Shown: positions 25,855-35,821, counted from the first letter of the stretch. The stretch is 64,000 nucleotides of DNA from VXMF01 sp965206775 (GCA_965206775.1 CBDBKU010000003.1:2294001-2358000), one strand, 5' to 3'. The notes: generated from the letters alone by a model not told the origin. Made by a program: numbers and translations.

Positions 25855-26359
25855 GCGGGTGTCGAACGAACCCCCTTCTTACTCGTGGCCCCGGCCGGTT
25901 CCATGTCTGGTGCGGAGGGATTGGTTGCTTTGGCGGACCCTCTCGACGAGCCTGAACAGTGCTGGTTGTATGTTCCGGGCTAGGACGCCGGTTGAATCTC
26001 AACTCACCGTTGATGGCTCACGCCTGCAAGCCCGGAGCGGCTGACAAGCTCGTTGCCATCGACCATCCTGAGCGAGGCCAACTCTGAATGAAGGCGTACG
26101 ATCGTTGCGCTACGCTCGAATCTGCCCGGCCCAGCGTAGAGGTCTTCCCCAAGCAATGCGGCTCGACGGGCCTTCAACGGTTCCTGTTTGAGCTGGACGG
26201 TCGAATCCGGCTTGCTGGCAGCGAGGCGTGTTTGACGGTTGCCAATGAGGATCGCATCCACCAGGTGGGCCTAGCCACCACCCAAAGGATCTGGCACTGG
26301 AGGCCTGCAACACGGCTAGTTCCTCTCTTTCGGCTTGGACAATTCCGGGATCGGACTGA
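25855..26359 (+). pseudogene. decayed ricin-B-type (beta-trefoil) secreted lectin-like protein
   Basis: Pieces in three frames line up as one protein. Frame 1 has a signal-like start and ADPLDEPEQCWLYVPG (to 25981). After a 1-base shift, frame 3 reads NLNSPLMAHACKPGAADK up to a TGA at 26085, then continues MKAYDRCATLES, LFELDGRIRLAGSEACLTVA. A second shift near 26250 leads to KDLALEACNTASSSLSAWTI and a stop at 26357. GxIR...S..CLTV and the final SxW are beta-trefoil lectin signatures. Two frameshifts and one stop make it non-functional. Confidence 0.65.
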
Positions 26360-26713
26360 TTGAGGTCGAGTCTTGTCCAAGGATCTCTGTCAGAGGGGCG
26401 AGTTCGCTCCCGGACAAGGGTGCTAGATTCTTTAGCGGCTCGCGGCGAGGCCACGCGAGGTGCGTCCCGAACCCGAGTGAATTGATGGCTGCTGCACCGC
26501 TCCGAGCGGGGGGGATCTTCGTGGCTGAGGAGTTTGAGGAGGGTCGCGGACGGACCCCGGCACAATGCCAATCCGATCCCCCGCGGCCATCGGGCTCCGC
26601 TGGAGTTCGGGGTAGTGTGGAAACCGCTGGTTTGGTCGCCTTCGCTGGGGGTTTTGATATCGTGTTCTCGCAAGTGCCGGAGTTGCGAGTGAGAGTGAAA
26701 GGGCTGTGGGTCT
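26360..26713. other. non-coding stretch
   Basis: About 350 bases with no recognised gene. A TAGATT box at about 26433 resembles other start-proximal promoters here but has no gene directly after it. Confidence 0.35.
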
Positions 26714-27496
26714 ATGACTAGGAGAATCGCTCTGTTGGCAGTGGTCTGCGCCTGGACGGTCCAAGCGAGCGGTTCCGGGGAAGGCCATTGGAAGGAAGGC
26801 CTGCGGCTGTATGTCTCCGAGGACTTCCGCCAGGCTCAGGGGGCATTCGAGCAGGCTGTCGAGAAAGATCCTGAAAATTCAACCTATGCCCTTTAGCTGG
26901 CCCTTGCCATGGGTCGCCGTGCCGAGACCATGACTGGATTGCGCAAGCTCGCCGCAGTGCCCTTGGTGAAGCGGATGCGGCGGGAATTTGAGCGAGCCAT
27001 CGAGTTGGATGGATCGAATCTTGACGCCTATGACTCGCTCGTAATGTTTCACTTGGACGCCCCTTCACTTGTGGGAGGCAGCAAGGCCGAAGCCAGAGAA
27101 CTGGCCAGCCAGATGCAGAAAGTGGATCCGGCTCGCGGGGCGCTGGCTTTAGCGGTCTGCTACGAGTTTGCGAGCGAGTTCGAAAGTGCTGGGGAGCAGT
27201 ACGTGCTGGCGCGGCAACTCGATCCAGAAGCGGTCCGGTATTTGCTGAGCCACGCAGGTTTCCTGTTCAGGCGTAGTGCGTTCAAAGAGAGCGACGAACT
27301 ATTTGACATGGCATTTTCCCGGGATCCGGACAACCCCAAGTTGTGGCGAGCTGCCGCAACCGCATGGGTCGCCGCGAAGCGGGAGGACCGCTATCCGAGA
27401 GCGCGTCAACTCATTGAGCGATATCTGGAAACGCCGGACCAAGATCCGAACCAAGATCCGGTATCCGAGCTACGCAAGCTCTTGAAGAAGCTATAA
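26714..27496 (+). pseudogene. secreted TPR-repeat protein with one in-frame TAG
   Basis: A signal peptide (RIALLAVVCAWTVQAS) is followed by TPR-like helices (GLRLYVSEDFRQAQGAFEQAVEKDPEN). A single TAG at 26894-26896 interrupts STYAL*LALAMGRRAE; the frame then continues unbroken to 27496 with further repeats (FERAIELDGSNLDAYDS, YVLARQLDPEAVRYLLS, LFDMAFSRDPDNPKLW). The stop most likely arose from TGG (Trp). Total 260 codons. It is otherwise intact, so it is a recent pseudogene, an error in the read, or a suppressed stop. Confidence 0.7.
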
Positions 27497-27499
27497 GAG

Positions 27500-28010
27500 G
27501 CAATTCACCTACAGCGGCAGGTAGTATGTTGCCGTCGAAGTAGCGGTGGAAGAAACGCCCCTTCTGGCGGCTGTGCAGCGGGTCGTCGGCTGCGCCCGCG
27601 TCCAGCACGATCTCCTCCGACGCCTCGGCATGGCTGTCCAGGAACAGCGCCACCAGCGGCGCGTCGAGCCGGTTGAGCGTGCTGAAGCCGGCCCAGGGGA
27701 TGGCCCCGATCGCGCTCGCGCTCGCGGCTCCTCCCGCTGAGGTCGTCGTGGCCCAAGGCGAGCGCGAGCAGGCTGTCGTCGCGCAGGCGACCATGGCCGC
27801 TGATGTCCTCATTGCCGAGCACGAGTCTGAACAGGTGCTGGACCAGCAGGCGCTCGAGGAAATACTCGCACCTGATCGACAAGACTGGCGTCTAGCCGCT
27901 GGGTCAGGCCGATGCGCTGTTCGACGGCCGGCAGCAGGGTGCCGCCATCGGAGGACATGCGGCTGCCATCAAAGCGGGCATGCACTTTCCGGCAGTCGTG
28001 ATCGGCCACA
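27500..28010 (-). pseudogene. 5' remnant of an IS1380-family transposase
   Basis: Reading the minus strand: RFDGSRMSSDGGTLLPAVEQRIGLTQRL, then VQHLFRLVLGNEDISGHGRLRDDSLLALALG in another frame, then STLNRLDAPLVALFLDSHAEASEEIVLDAGAADDPLHSRQKGRFFHRYFDGN in a third. These are the N-terminal and first catalytic (D-x-D) regions of IS1380 transposases. Frame switches and loss of the second half show decay. Confidence 0.8.
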
Positions 28011-28184
28011 AAGATTGAGATACAGTGTGTCGGCAGGAGATGTGTTGATTGGTAGCACCTAACCTATTGATCACAAGCATGTTATTAAGAATTCACACTC
28101 CATGTCGAACACTTTGGTGAGATATTGTGATTAGGGCGGTGCTCAAGTGAACGGCTTCGAGCAGTCACGTTGAGTGGACCGGGG

Positions 28185-29951
28185 CTAGAAGAAGTAGATC
28201 GCCAGTTCGTCGTCCTCGAGCGCTGCGTCACCAACGGCTTCGTCGAGTTGCTGCCTAATCCTCGCGATCACGGCATCCGGAATTCCGCCGAGGCGGATGA
28301 CGCGCTTGCGTTCGAGCAAGTCGTCCGCCTCGACCGACTTCAACGTTTCATCGCGCACGCTGTCGGCTCTCCGCTTGTGGAGCAATACGGTCCGAAAACC
28401 AAGTTGGCGCAGTCTCTCGACGTCCACGACCGCCGTGGGAGCGGGAATCCCAGCAAGTTGCATCAGCGCAGGTTCGGTGTCGATTTGCTCGGCTATCTCC
28501 GGCGGATAGCTAGAGAGATAGCCGCCTGAGATCGGCCTTCCGTGAACGGTTTGGTTCACCATGTTCTGCACTGTTCGATTCCGCTGGTGAAACGGGATGT
28601 CGAGCACTGCGCCCGGCCGCAACGCGACTTGTTGCAACAGCGGAGAAAGCTCGACCTTCCGCATGGGGAACGGCAGCCAGCTGTACTCTGCCAGCAGGAT
28701 GAGCGCCGCAACTGGCAATGCCCAACTCGGCTTATGGCGCAAAGAGTTCCATCCGTATCCGGCAAGCACCGACAGGCCGAGGCCCGCCAGCAGCAGGAAC
28801 CGGTTTGCAACCCGCAGGTTCTCGAGCAGAGGGACGAATCGGAACGAGGCGAACGGTAAGACGAACGAATCGTATCGTGTGCCGTTCCACAAGAGATCGG
28901 CCCCTAGCGCCAGAATCAGGCCTCCTCCAAAGACGGCCAGCCAGCCGGCCGTGCGACGGCCTCCACGCCAGACCGCGAGCGCCGCAAGAGCTGAGGGGAC
29001 GACACCTAGATAGCAGACAAAGCCAGAGGCTTGGTATGCGCGTTCTAGGTACCTCGATTGGATCAGTTGTCCCAAGAAGGGGTTCGCGTATGTCGGCGTG
29101 AACAGGTAGCTCGCGTCGATCCCGCGACTGACGGCTCCCTTGAGGTAGTGCTGGCTACCTTCTGCAATCAAGGCGACCATTGGGGCGAGTACCGGCAAAA
29201 TGATGAGGATCGCAAGCGTCGCGGCCATGCCGATGTCGCGACACACGACCTGCCATTGCCGGCGATTCCGCCAAGCGAGCCAAGCCACCCAAGGGGCTGC
29301 CACGAGCGCGAGTTTCAGTCCAAGGTGCCAGCCGCAAAGGGCGTTCAGCCCGAAGCAGGCTCCGAAGGCGACTGCGTCTGTCGTCCGGAGGGACTTGCTC
29401 CAACGCACCAGATAGAAGAGAGCAAGCGGAATGAACTGTGCGGAGAAGAGATTGAGGTGCTCTAGCGTCTGCTCGATCGTTTGCGGGAAGTACGCGAAGA
29501 CCAGCCCGGCAAGAAATCCAGCTGCGGCGTTGCCCGTCAGTTCACGAACCAGGAGGTACGTGCCGAACCCGGAGAGCGTGAGGGCGAAGAGCAAGCAGAA
29601 GTTGTAGGCGGCGGCTTCGCCAAATAGAAGGTTCACCGGCATGGCGAAGATCTGGTTGAACGGCGAGTGCGTGTGAAAGACCAGTTCCGTGCCGGAGGGA
29701 TGGAAGAGCATGGGCGAGTGCAGGGGATTGAGCCCCTCGAGCAGGCACTGCTTCCACCACCAGAAGTTCCAGTAGTTCTGCCACAAGTCGCCGGCGCCCG
29801 CGGGCAGGGAAGTGCGCCATGACACCACCAGCGGAAACGTCATCAGTAGCGTCACGGCGAAGTACAGCCCAAGGACGGAGCCTCGGCTGTCTAGCAGCGT
29901 GGACGCTGGGTCTAGCTTGCGTTTCGATTCGCCAGTAACCATCGGCCTCAT
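28185..29951 (-). CDS. multi-spanning membrane protein, GT-C-like glycosyltransferase
   Basis: About 588 residues with about 11-12 membrane helices and a C-terminal soluble domain. The early loop GDLWQNYWNFWWWKQCLLEG with FHPSGTELVFHTHSPFNQ is like the first periplasmic loop of GT-C enzymes that use polyprenyl-phosphate sugars; it carries acidic and aromatic residues where these enzymes bind the donor. No specific family is assigned. Starts at 29951 or 29942 are both possible. It would act in envelope glycan or glycoprotein modification. Confidence 0.65.
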   Translation of the reverse strand: MRPMVTGESKRKLDPASTLLDSRGSVLGLYFAVTLLMTFPLVVSWRTSLPAGAGDLWQNYWNFWWWKQCLLEGLNPLHSPMLFHPSGTELVFHTHSPFNQIFAMPVNLLFGEAAAYNFCLLFALTLSGFGTYLLVRELTGNAAAGFLAGLVFAYFPQTIEQTLEHLNLFSAQFIPLALFYLVRWSKSLRTTDAVAFGACFGLNALCGWHLGLKLALVAAPWVAWLAWRNRRQWQVVCRDIGMAATLAILIILPVLAPMVALIAEGSQHYLKGAVSRGIDASYLFTPTYANPFLGQLIQSRYLERAYQASGFVCYLGVVPSALAALAVWRGGRRTAGWLAVFGGGLILALGADLLWNGTRYDSFVLPFASFRFVPLLENLRVANRFLLLAGLGLSVLAGYGWNSLRHKPSWALPVAALILLAEYSWLPFPMRKVELSPLLQQVALRPGAVLDIPFHQRNRTVQNMVNQTVHGRPISGGYLSSYPPEIAEQIDTEPALMQLAGIPAPTAVVDVERLRQLGFRTVLLHKRRADSVRDETLKSVEADDLLERKRVIRLGGIPDAVIARIRQQLDEAVGDAALEDDELAIYFF

Positions 29952-30131
29952 CGCGGCGAAGCGGCCGGAACAGCCACCTAGCGCACTCCTTATGCATAGC
30001 ACCCCGGTTCCGGATGTTCCGGTCCCATTCTCTCGCTACGTTCGAGTGATTCCTCTTCCTGGGGCCGAGGGTGTTGGCTATGGGTGCATTCGAACCCTCA
30101 GTTGTTGGAGAATCTCGAACCATTGTTCGAC

Positions 30132-30640
30132 CGAAGACGAAGTGCGGTCGGAGGACCCCGGCATCTACCGCCAAGTGCGCGAGCAAACGCGCATCCCGCT
30201 GGCAGTCGGAGAGCCGTATGGCGATCGATGGGATAGCAATGAACGAATCGAGAATCACCTCATTGACAACGACCGCGTGACGATTCCGTACGCCGGAGGC
30301 ATCACCGAACATGTCAAGCTCCCGGCCGTGTGCGAGACCCACTACGTGGGCTTGATCCCACACAACGGCCCAATATCAGAATTGGCCTTGGTCCACGTGT
30401 GCGGGTCCTCTGGCGGGCCAGCCTTGAAGGAAATGCGCCGAGGCGGCTGGAAGCAATTCCCCTGGTCGCCGCAAGACCACGACCTCCGCGACGGCATAGC
30501 TGTGGGCAAACGATCGGCCAGGGCTGGGCGTCGAGTTCGATCCAAGCTAGGCGACGCGTATCGCGGAGGTAACCGGTGAGCCAGCGACCCCAGCATGTTC
30601 GTCGGGCCGGGCGGTTCGTTGACGAACTGGAAAAGCCTCT
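30132..30640 (+). pseudogene. 3' remnant of a mandelate racemase/enolase-superfamily dehydratase
   Basis: From about 30132 the translation reads TEDEVRSEDPGIYRQVREQT, IPLAVGEPYGDRWDS, IENHLIDNDRVTIPYAGGIT and GLIPHNGPISELALVHVCG, the barrel strands 5-8 of sugar-acid dehydratases. After a shift near 30430 it continues LWANDRPGLGVEFDPS, a TAG, and ATRIAEVTGEPATP, the usual C-terminal hook. The N-terminal capping domain and metal ligands of strands 3-4 are missing. A 5'-truncated, frameshifted relic. Confidence 0.65.
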
Positions 30641-31022
30641 TGTGTTTCTGCTCGGCAGGGTCGTGAATACCTCTTGGGCGATATTTTGGGGTGACGCTCG
30701 GGCATGACGAACATCTAGCGGCCGCTGGTCTCTTACACCTGCCAGCCAAGATACCGGAATGCCAACCAATATGCCGAGGTGTTTCTGGGGCTGGGCCCGG
30801 TCAGCTACACTACTCGAAACCGAAACAACAAGTACTTCAGTCCGTGAAGGACGGACCGTGGAGTGGACCCGCCTCGAACACGGTCCCGGAAAGCGGAGCA
30901 GCCAGGTTCTGGATAGAAGGCCATTGCTGTACGAGCAACTCAGGCGTTACGCTGCTGGCTAACGCGCAACTAAGTCCGCACCCGAGAAGTGGTTCGTGCC
31001 GACAGAGAAGGAAACCCGCCCG
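30641..31022. other. non-coding stretch upstream of the sulfatase
   Basis: About 380 bases. One frame (about 30845-30960) reads VEWTRLEHGPG...LLYEQLRRYAAG and might be the tail of a lost gene, but it is not identified. The sulfatase promoter should be here. Confidence 0.3.
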
Positions 31023-32438
31023 ATGAGTACCAGAGCTTCACTAGTCCTGGCGGCCATGGCCTTGGCCTGCGGAGGAGAACGGCCGTCATCCGAACCCGAG
31101 CGGCCAAACATCGTCTTCATCATGGTCGACGACATGGGCTGGGCCGATCTAGGTTCATACGGCTCGAAGGCGATCCAAACTCCAAATTTGGACCGCCTGG
31201 CGAGCGAGGGCATGCGCTTTACTGACGCCTACGCGGGCCACACTGTGTGTGCCCCGTCTCGCTGTGCACTGATGACCGGAAAGCACACCGGGCACACGAC
31301 TGTCCGAGCCAACGCGGGGACCGCCCCCATCCGAGATTCCGACGTCACCGTCGCCGAGGTGCTTAAACAAGCCGGCTACGCGACCGGGGGCTTCGGAAAG
31401 TGGGGGCTTGGCGTCATGGGTTCCGCGGGGGCGGCCGAACGACAAGGATTCGACACGTTCTTCGGCTACTACCACCAAGTTCACGCCCACACCTACTACC
31501 CGCCATTTCTCGTCGAAAACGGAAAGCCGTTCCTCTTGCGTGGCAACGCCGAGATCTACGGACTGGAACCGGAGGACCTTTCGGAGGATCTGGCCAGCCT
31601 GAATGCCTACAAGCAAATGAGTCCGAAAGGGCCGTTCGTACCGCGAACGACACCGGACGGCGAGTACCAGTTCTCCCACGACCTCGTATTCGAGAGAACT
31701 CTAGAGTTCATCCACGAGAATCGAGACCGGCCGTTCTTCTGTTACGCTCCGTGGACGCCACCTCATAGCTTCTATCACCTCCCCGACGACGATCCCGCCG
31801 CCCAGCTCTACAGAGACAAGCCCTGGTCAGATCGGGCCAAGGTTCACGCAGCGTTCGTGAGTATGGCGGACCGCCAGGTTGGCGAGCTCATGAAGCTGCT
31901 CGAAGAGCTCGGAATCGCCGGCAACACGGCAGTTTTCTTCATGTCCGATAACGGGGCTTCGAACCGGTTCGAAGGAGAGCTTGATTCCAGCGGGCCGTTG
32001 CGCGGAGCAAAGCGATCAATGCACGATGGCGGGATTCGCTCGCCGCTGATCGCGCATTGGCCTGGAAAAATCGCCGCGGGCGTGGTCAGCGACCACGTCA
32101 CCTACACGCCGGATATGATGCCCACTCTGGCCGAGTTGGCCCGCGCCGAAGACTTCGTCCCCGAGGACATCGACGGGGTATCGATCATACCGACCTTGCT
32201 TGGGAACGCGGCGGAGCAGAAGCGCCACGAGTATCTCTACTGGGAGTGGGATCGAGGCGGGCTCCAGCGGGCCGCCCGTCATGGGCGATGGAAGCTGGTT
32301 TCCGACGGACAGGGCGAGTGGCAGGTATTCGACCTCGAGACGGACCTTTCGGAGTCGAACGATGTCGCTTCGCAACACCGGGACTTGATTGCGAACGTCG
32401 AGGAGTGGATCAAAGCGAATCGCACGGTTCCCGACTAA
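31023..32438 (+). CDS. sulfatase lipoprotein (Cys-type)
   Basis: 471 residues from the ATG at 31023, which opens a lipoprotein signal (ASLVLAAMALACGG). Alkaline-phosphatase-fold sulfatase: IVFIMVDDMGWADLGSYG (calcium Asp pair), the formylglycine site CAPSRCALMTGKHTGH (C-x-P-S-R), FGKWGLG, and a late MSDNGAS (Asp-Asn ligands). The active Cys must be converted to formylglycine. It probably removes sulfate from polysaccharides or glycosaminoglycans at the cell surface. A second, broken sulfatase gene is at 41335-42824. Confidence 0.9.
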   Translation: MSTRASLVLAAMALACGGERPSSEPERPNIVFIMVDDMGWADLGSYGSKAIQTPNLDRLASEGMRFTDAYAGHTVCAPSRCALMTGKHTGHTTVRANAGTAPIRDSDVTVAEVLKQAGYATGGFGKWGLGVMGSAGAAERQGFDTFFGYYHQVHAHTYYPPFLVENGKPFLLRGNAEIYGLEPEDLSEDLASLNAYKQMSPKGPFVPRTTPDGEYQFSHDLVFERTLEFIHENRDRPFFCYAPWTPPHSFYHLPDDDPAAQLYRDKPWSDRAKVHAAFVSMADRQVGELMKLLEELGIAGNTAVFFMSDNGASNRFEGELDSSGPLRGAKRSMHDGGIRSPLIAHWPGKIAAGVVSDHVTYTPDMMPTLAELARAEDFVPEDIDGVSIIPTLLGNAAEQKRHEYLYWEWDRGGLQRAARHGRWKLVSDGQGEWQVFDLETDLSESNDVASQHRDLIANVEEWIKANRTVPD

Positions 32439-32476
32439 CGTACTGTATCGGAAGTTCGAATGCAGTAACTTTTGAG

Positions 32477-32612
32477 CGATTCTAGGATGTCGGCGGCGAC
32501 GATGGGGGCGAACCAGTTGCGGCTGTACTGGGCGCTGTTCGCGGGGCGCTGCTGGAGGTGCTGCGGCAGCGCGGGCTGGCGGGGACGGAGCTGGCGCGGG
32601 CGCGGTTCGGAA
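32477..32612 (+). pseudogene. C-terminal fragment of an IS1380-family transposase
   Basis: RMSAATMGANQLRLYWALFAG and, after a shift, LLEVLRQRGLAGTELARARFGT match the C-terminal tail of IS1380 transposases. It is on the opposite strand to the similar fragment at 33541-33815. Confidence 0.7.
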
Positions 32613-32850
32613 CGAGTCGGACTTCCGCATCGAGCACCTGCGAGCGACGAGGCCGGAAGATGCAGGGCCCCGCCTCGCTCGGATCATCGATCCCGACGCG
32701 TCCGTCTGGAAGCATTATGAGGGGATGGCATGGAAGAGGATGCAGGATCTGGACCGGGACGCTTCAGAGGAACTCACGATCGGCGAGTACCGAAGAAGTT
32801 CCCTAGGTGGCTTGCAGAAAGCCATGCGGGGCCTTTTCGCCCTTACTATG
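32613..32850 (+). pseudogene. C-terminal fragment of an unidentified protein
   Basis: An open frame reads FRIEHLRATRPEDAGPRLAR, IIDPDASVWKHYEGMAWKRM and DLDRDASEELTIGEYRR; after a small shift it ends KFPRWLAESHAGPFRPYYG. It has a natural-looking protein composition but no start, and it joins directly to a different gene at about 32845. The family is not recognised. Confidence 0.45.
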
Positions 32851-33540
32851 GATGTGCTTGTGCCGGAGAACCCGAACGGCATCGGAATCATCAAGGTTGT
32901 CAGCGGTGGTTGGAAATCGAGATACGACAGGGTGACGGACGGCTTTTCCAGTCCATACACCGATCACGGATATACCGTCTTCGCTGTCTTTCATGGATCT
33001 CAGCCGCGCTACAAGGTCCGCGACATCATGGGCTTCATGCACCGTGCCGTGCCATTCATTCGCACGAATGCCGACCGCCTGAACGGCGATCCGGACCGAA
33101 TCGGAGTCACTGGCAACAGCGCAGGAGGGCACCTGAGCCTGATCCTGGCGATCACCGGAGGCCCAGGGGACCCCGAGGCCGACGATCCCATCGACCGCGC
33201 CAGCAGCGCGGTCCGAGGCTGTAGGCGTTTTCTATCCTCCGACGGACTACTTGAACTGGGCGGAGCCAGGAGACGACGCGGTCGGAATCGGCAAGCAGGC
33301 TAGGTGGCAGCCTGCCTTTGGCGACGAGTCGAAGACCGCCGAAGGCCGTCAGATTCTCGGTCGAGCCATGTCATCGATCTACCACATCAGCGAGCAGACG
33401 CCCCCGATATCGATCATCCATGGCGACGCCGACCCGACCGCACCCCTGTTCCAGTCGCAGAGCTTCAGGAAGATCGCCGAGTCGAAGGGAGTTGCCATTG
33501 AGTTGGTGATTGAGAAACGCGCCAATCACGGCTGGCCCAA
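32845..33540 (+). pseudogene. alpha/beta-hydrolase, truncated at both ends and frameshifted
   Basis: The body reads LTMDVLVPENPNGIGIIKVV, the nucleophile GVTGNSAGGHLSL, then a shift at about 33215, TDYLNWAEPGDDAVG, the Asp in SIIHGDADPTAP and the His in RANHGWP. All three catalytic residues are recognisable. The N-terminus is replaced by an unrelated fragment and the C-terminus is cut by an IS1380 remnant at about 33541. It was an esterase or peptidase of the BD-FAE-like type. Confidence 0.7.
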
Positions 33541-33815
33541 CAAAGAGGCTGAACTGGTTCGGTCGCATCGTCGCCGCCGAGATGCGGTCCGCGAACAGGT
33601 CCAGCTGCTGCTCCTTGATCCGGTTCTCCATCTCCCCCCGCGCGCAGTACAGCTGCTCGTACAAGGGCCGGTCCCGATCCGCCCCCGCTCCAGGCTGGTC
33701 ATCTCGAAACGCTGGTTGTCCCCGCGCACTCCGCCCGGGAGCCACTCGGCCTTGCCCGCCACCCGCCGCTTGCGGCTCCAGCTCGCCAGCGTCCGGTAGC
33801 GGAAATCCCGGTATC
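33541..33815 (-). pseudogene. C-terminal fragment of an IS1380-family transposase
   Basis: Minus strand: FRYRTLASWSRKRRVAGKAEW, then LYEQLYCARGEMENRIKEQQ, LDLFADRISAATMRPNQFSLF. The YEQLYCARGEMENRIKEQQLDLF motif with its catalytic Glu is characteristic of IS1380. It abuts the broken hydrolase gene. Confidence 0.8.
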
Positions 33816-34048
33816 GCCGCGACGCCCGCCCGCTGGCCATCCCGGACCTGAAGCAAGAGAGACAGCCCAACCGAGGACTCGTATCATGGACCGCCCGAGT
33901 CGGCGGCAAGCTCAAGGCACCATGGAATGGATCCAAGAGACTGGCCGACCCGACTTGGGGATTGCACAGGATCGCCTGTCTCCAAACAATCCGCAAGCGA
34001 TAGTTCTGCAAGCACCTCGCGCTTGACCGGAGCAATCCACCTACCAGC

Positions 34049-35821
34049 TCATTGGACAGGAGGTGGTTCAGCGGTAGCTGGCGGGACCGGCATTTCAATC
34101 GCAGCCGCGGATTTGGCTAGCCGGACAAGATTGATGAATTCGGTGCGATAGCCGAAGTGGTCCTCACCCTTCGCGCTCGTGGCCAGAGCAATCACCTCGT
34201 CATGGCCAAAGTTGCCGGTGTAGCGCCCCCCGCGAAGAAGCTGTCCGAATCCGGCGACCGCCACGGAGAATCGGGCTTCTTGGGAGACGGTACCGGTTTC
34301 GGCTATTCCGTCAGCCGGGCGTATCGGTCGAGTGATCAGTTCGCTGGTGTCGCTATCCGGAGCCTTGAAACGGATCTGGAGAAACGCATACTCATCTGAG
34401 AAGGAACTGTCAGGCAAGGGGGCCTCTTGTTGATAGCGAAGCTTTCCTACGCGCTCGGCTCCCGACCCTGCCAGCGTCAGCTCATAGATCGCAGTCACCG
34501 TGTGGCCAGATCCGATTTCCCCTGCGTCGACCTTGTCGTTGCGGAAGTCCTCCCGTGCAAGCATGCGGGACTCGTAGCCGATCAACCGATACTCTTGGAC
34601 CAGCGCGGGGTTGAACTCGATCTGAATCTTGACGTCCTTGGCAATCGGGAACAATGTCGAGGTAGCTTCCTCGACCAGCACCTTGCGAGCTTCCAGGAGG
34701 TTGTCGATATAGGCGGCATGGCCGTTACCGCTCTGGGCAAGGGCCTGCATCAAGACGTCGTTGTAGTTACCCCGGCCGAAACCGAGTACTGACAGGAACA
34801 CCCCGCTTGCGCGCTTGCGCTCGATGAAACTCTTGAGCTCTTCCCTGTCGGTGATTCCGACATTGAAATCACCGTCTGTGGCGAGAATCACACGATTGAC
34901 GCCCTCCTTGGCAAGATTCCGCTCAGCCAACAGATAGGCTTGGCGGAGCCCTTCCCCTCCGGCGGTCGACCCGCTCGCGCGGAGGCGTTCGAGGCTCGCG
35001 AGGATCGCGCCCCGCTCAACGGCCTTGGTCGGTTCCAGGACGACGCCCGCCGAACCCGCGTAAGTGACAATCGCCACCGCGTCATCCGGTGCAAGCGCAT
35101 CGAGCAGGAGCTTGAATGAGTTGACCAGAAGCGGCAGTTTGTTCTGTGCTCGCATCGATCCGGAGGTGTCGATCAGAAAAACCAGGTTCGCAGGCAACGG
35201 CCGTTCCGGTTCCAACTCGTAGCCCCTGATTCCAACGTGCAGGAGCCGGGTGCCAGAATTCCACGGTGTGGGCATCAGCGAAACGTTGGCCGAGAACGGC
35301 GTTGCGCGATTTTCGGGGGTTGGGTAGTCGTACGGGAAGTAGTTGACCAGCTCCTCCACCCGCACGGCGTTCTTCTGGGGCAGAGCGCCTCGTTGGAGCG
35401 ACGCACGCATAAAGCTATACGAGGCAGTGTCTACGTCAATCGAAAACGTCGAGACGGGATTTTCGGCTACCACGCTCACTGGATTCTCTGGGAGGTTGGT
35501 GAAGCGATCTCTGCCTCGATCGCGGGAGCGCCAAACAGGGGTCTCCAGACGAGGCATCGGGGACACAAAGGAGCCCAAGGTGCCCCCAACCGTGCGTGGC
35601 GGTCTTCGACCGCTGGCCGCACGGACTACTCGAAAGGATTCCTTGAGTTCGACTGGTCTCTTGGCGGTCAATTCTCCCGCTGGTTCCTTGGCAGTTGCTT
35701 CTGTGGCTGCTTCGACCTTCGGCTTCGTTGGAGTCTGAACCGCCGGCGGCTGAATCTCGGAACTACATGCGGTGGCCGCGAGCAGTGCAAGAAAGCAGAG
35801 TGCAACTGGGCTCGATTGCAT
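34049..35821 (-). CDS. von Willebrand factor A domain lipoprotein (YfbK-like)
   Basis: 590 residues from the ATG at 35821. A lipobox (FLALLAATAC) fixes the start. A Pro/Lys-rich linker is followed by the VWF_A-like N domain (VSTFSIDVDTASYSFMRASL, VRVEELVNYFPYDYP), the VWA domain with the metal-ion site LVFLIDTSGSM and ILATDGDFNVG, and the DUF3520-type C-terminal domain (EYRLIGYESRMLAREDFRNDKVDAGEIGSGH). It probably mediates protein interactions in the periplasm. A GGTGGCC...-type weak ribosome site is seen. Confidence 0.9.
   Translation of the reverse strand: MQSSPVALCFLALLAATACSSEIQPPAVQTPTKPKVEAATEATAKEPAGELTAKRPVELKESFRVVRAASGRRPPRTVGGTLGSFVSPMPRLETPVWRSRDRGRDRFTNLPENPVSVVAENPVSTFSIDVDTASYSFMRASLQRGALPQKNAVRVEELVNYFPYDYPTPENRATPFSANVSLMPTPWNSGTRLLHVGIRGYELEPERPLPANLVFLIDTSGSMRAQNKLPLLVNSFKLLLDALAPDDAVAIVTYAGSAGVVLEPTKAVERGAILASLERLRASGSTAGGEGLRQAYLLAERNLAKEGVNRVILATDGDFNVGITDREELKSFIERKRASGVFLSVLGFGRGNYNDVLMQALAQSGNGHAAYIDNLLEARKVLVEEATSTLFPIAKDVKIQIEFNPALVQEYRLIGYESRMLAREDFRNDKVDAGEIGSGHTVTAIYELTLAGSGAERVGKLRYQQEAPLPDSSFSDEYAFLQIRFKAPDSDTSELITRPIRPADGIAETGTVSQEARFSVAVAGFGQLLRGGRYTGNFGHDEVIALATSAKGEDHFGYRTEFINLVRLAKSAAAIEMPVPPATAEPPPVQ

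Noticed and set aside
26085..26896. Stop-codon recoding to explain the in-frame TGA (26085) and TAG (26894)
   Set aside because: The first gene also has frameshifts, so plain decay is simpler; different stop codons are involved and intact genes here end normally with all three stops.
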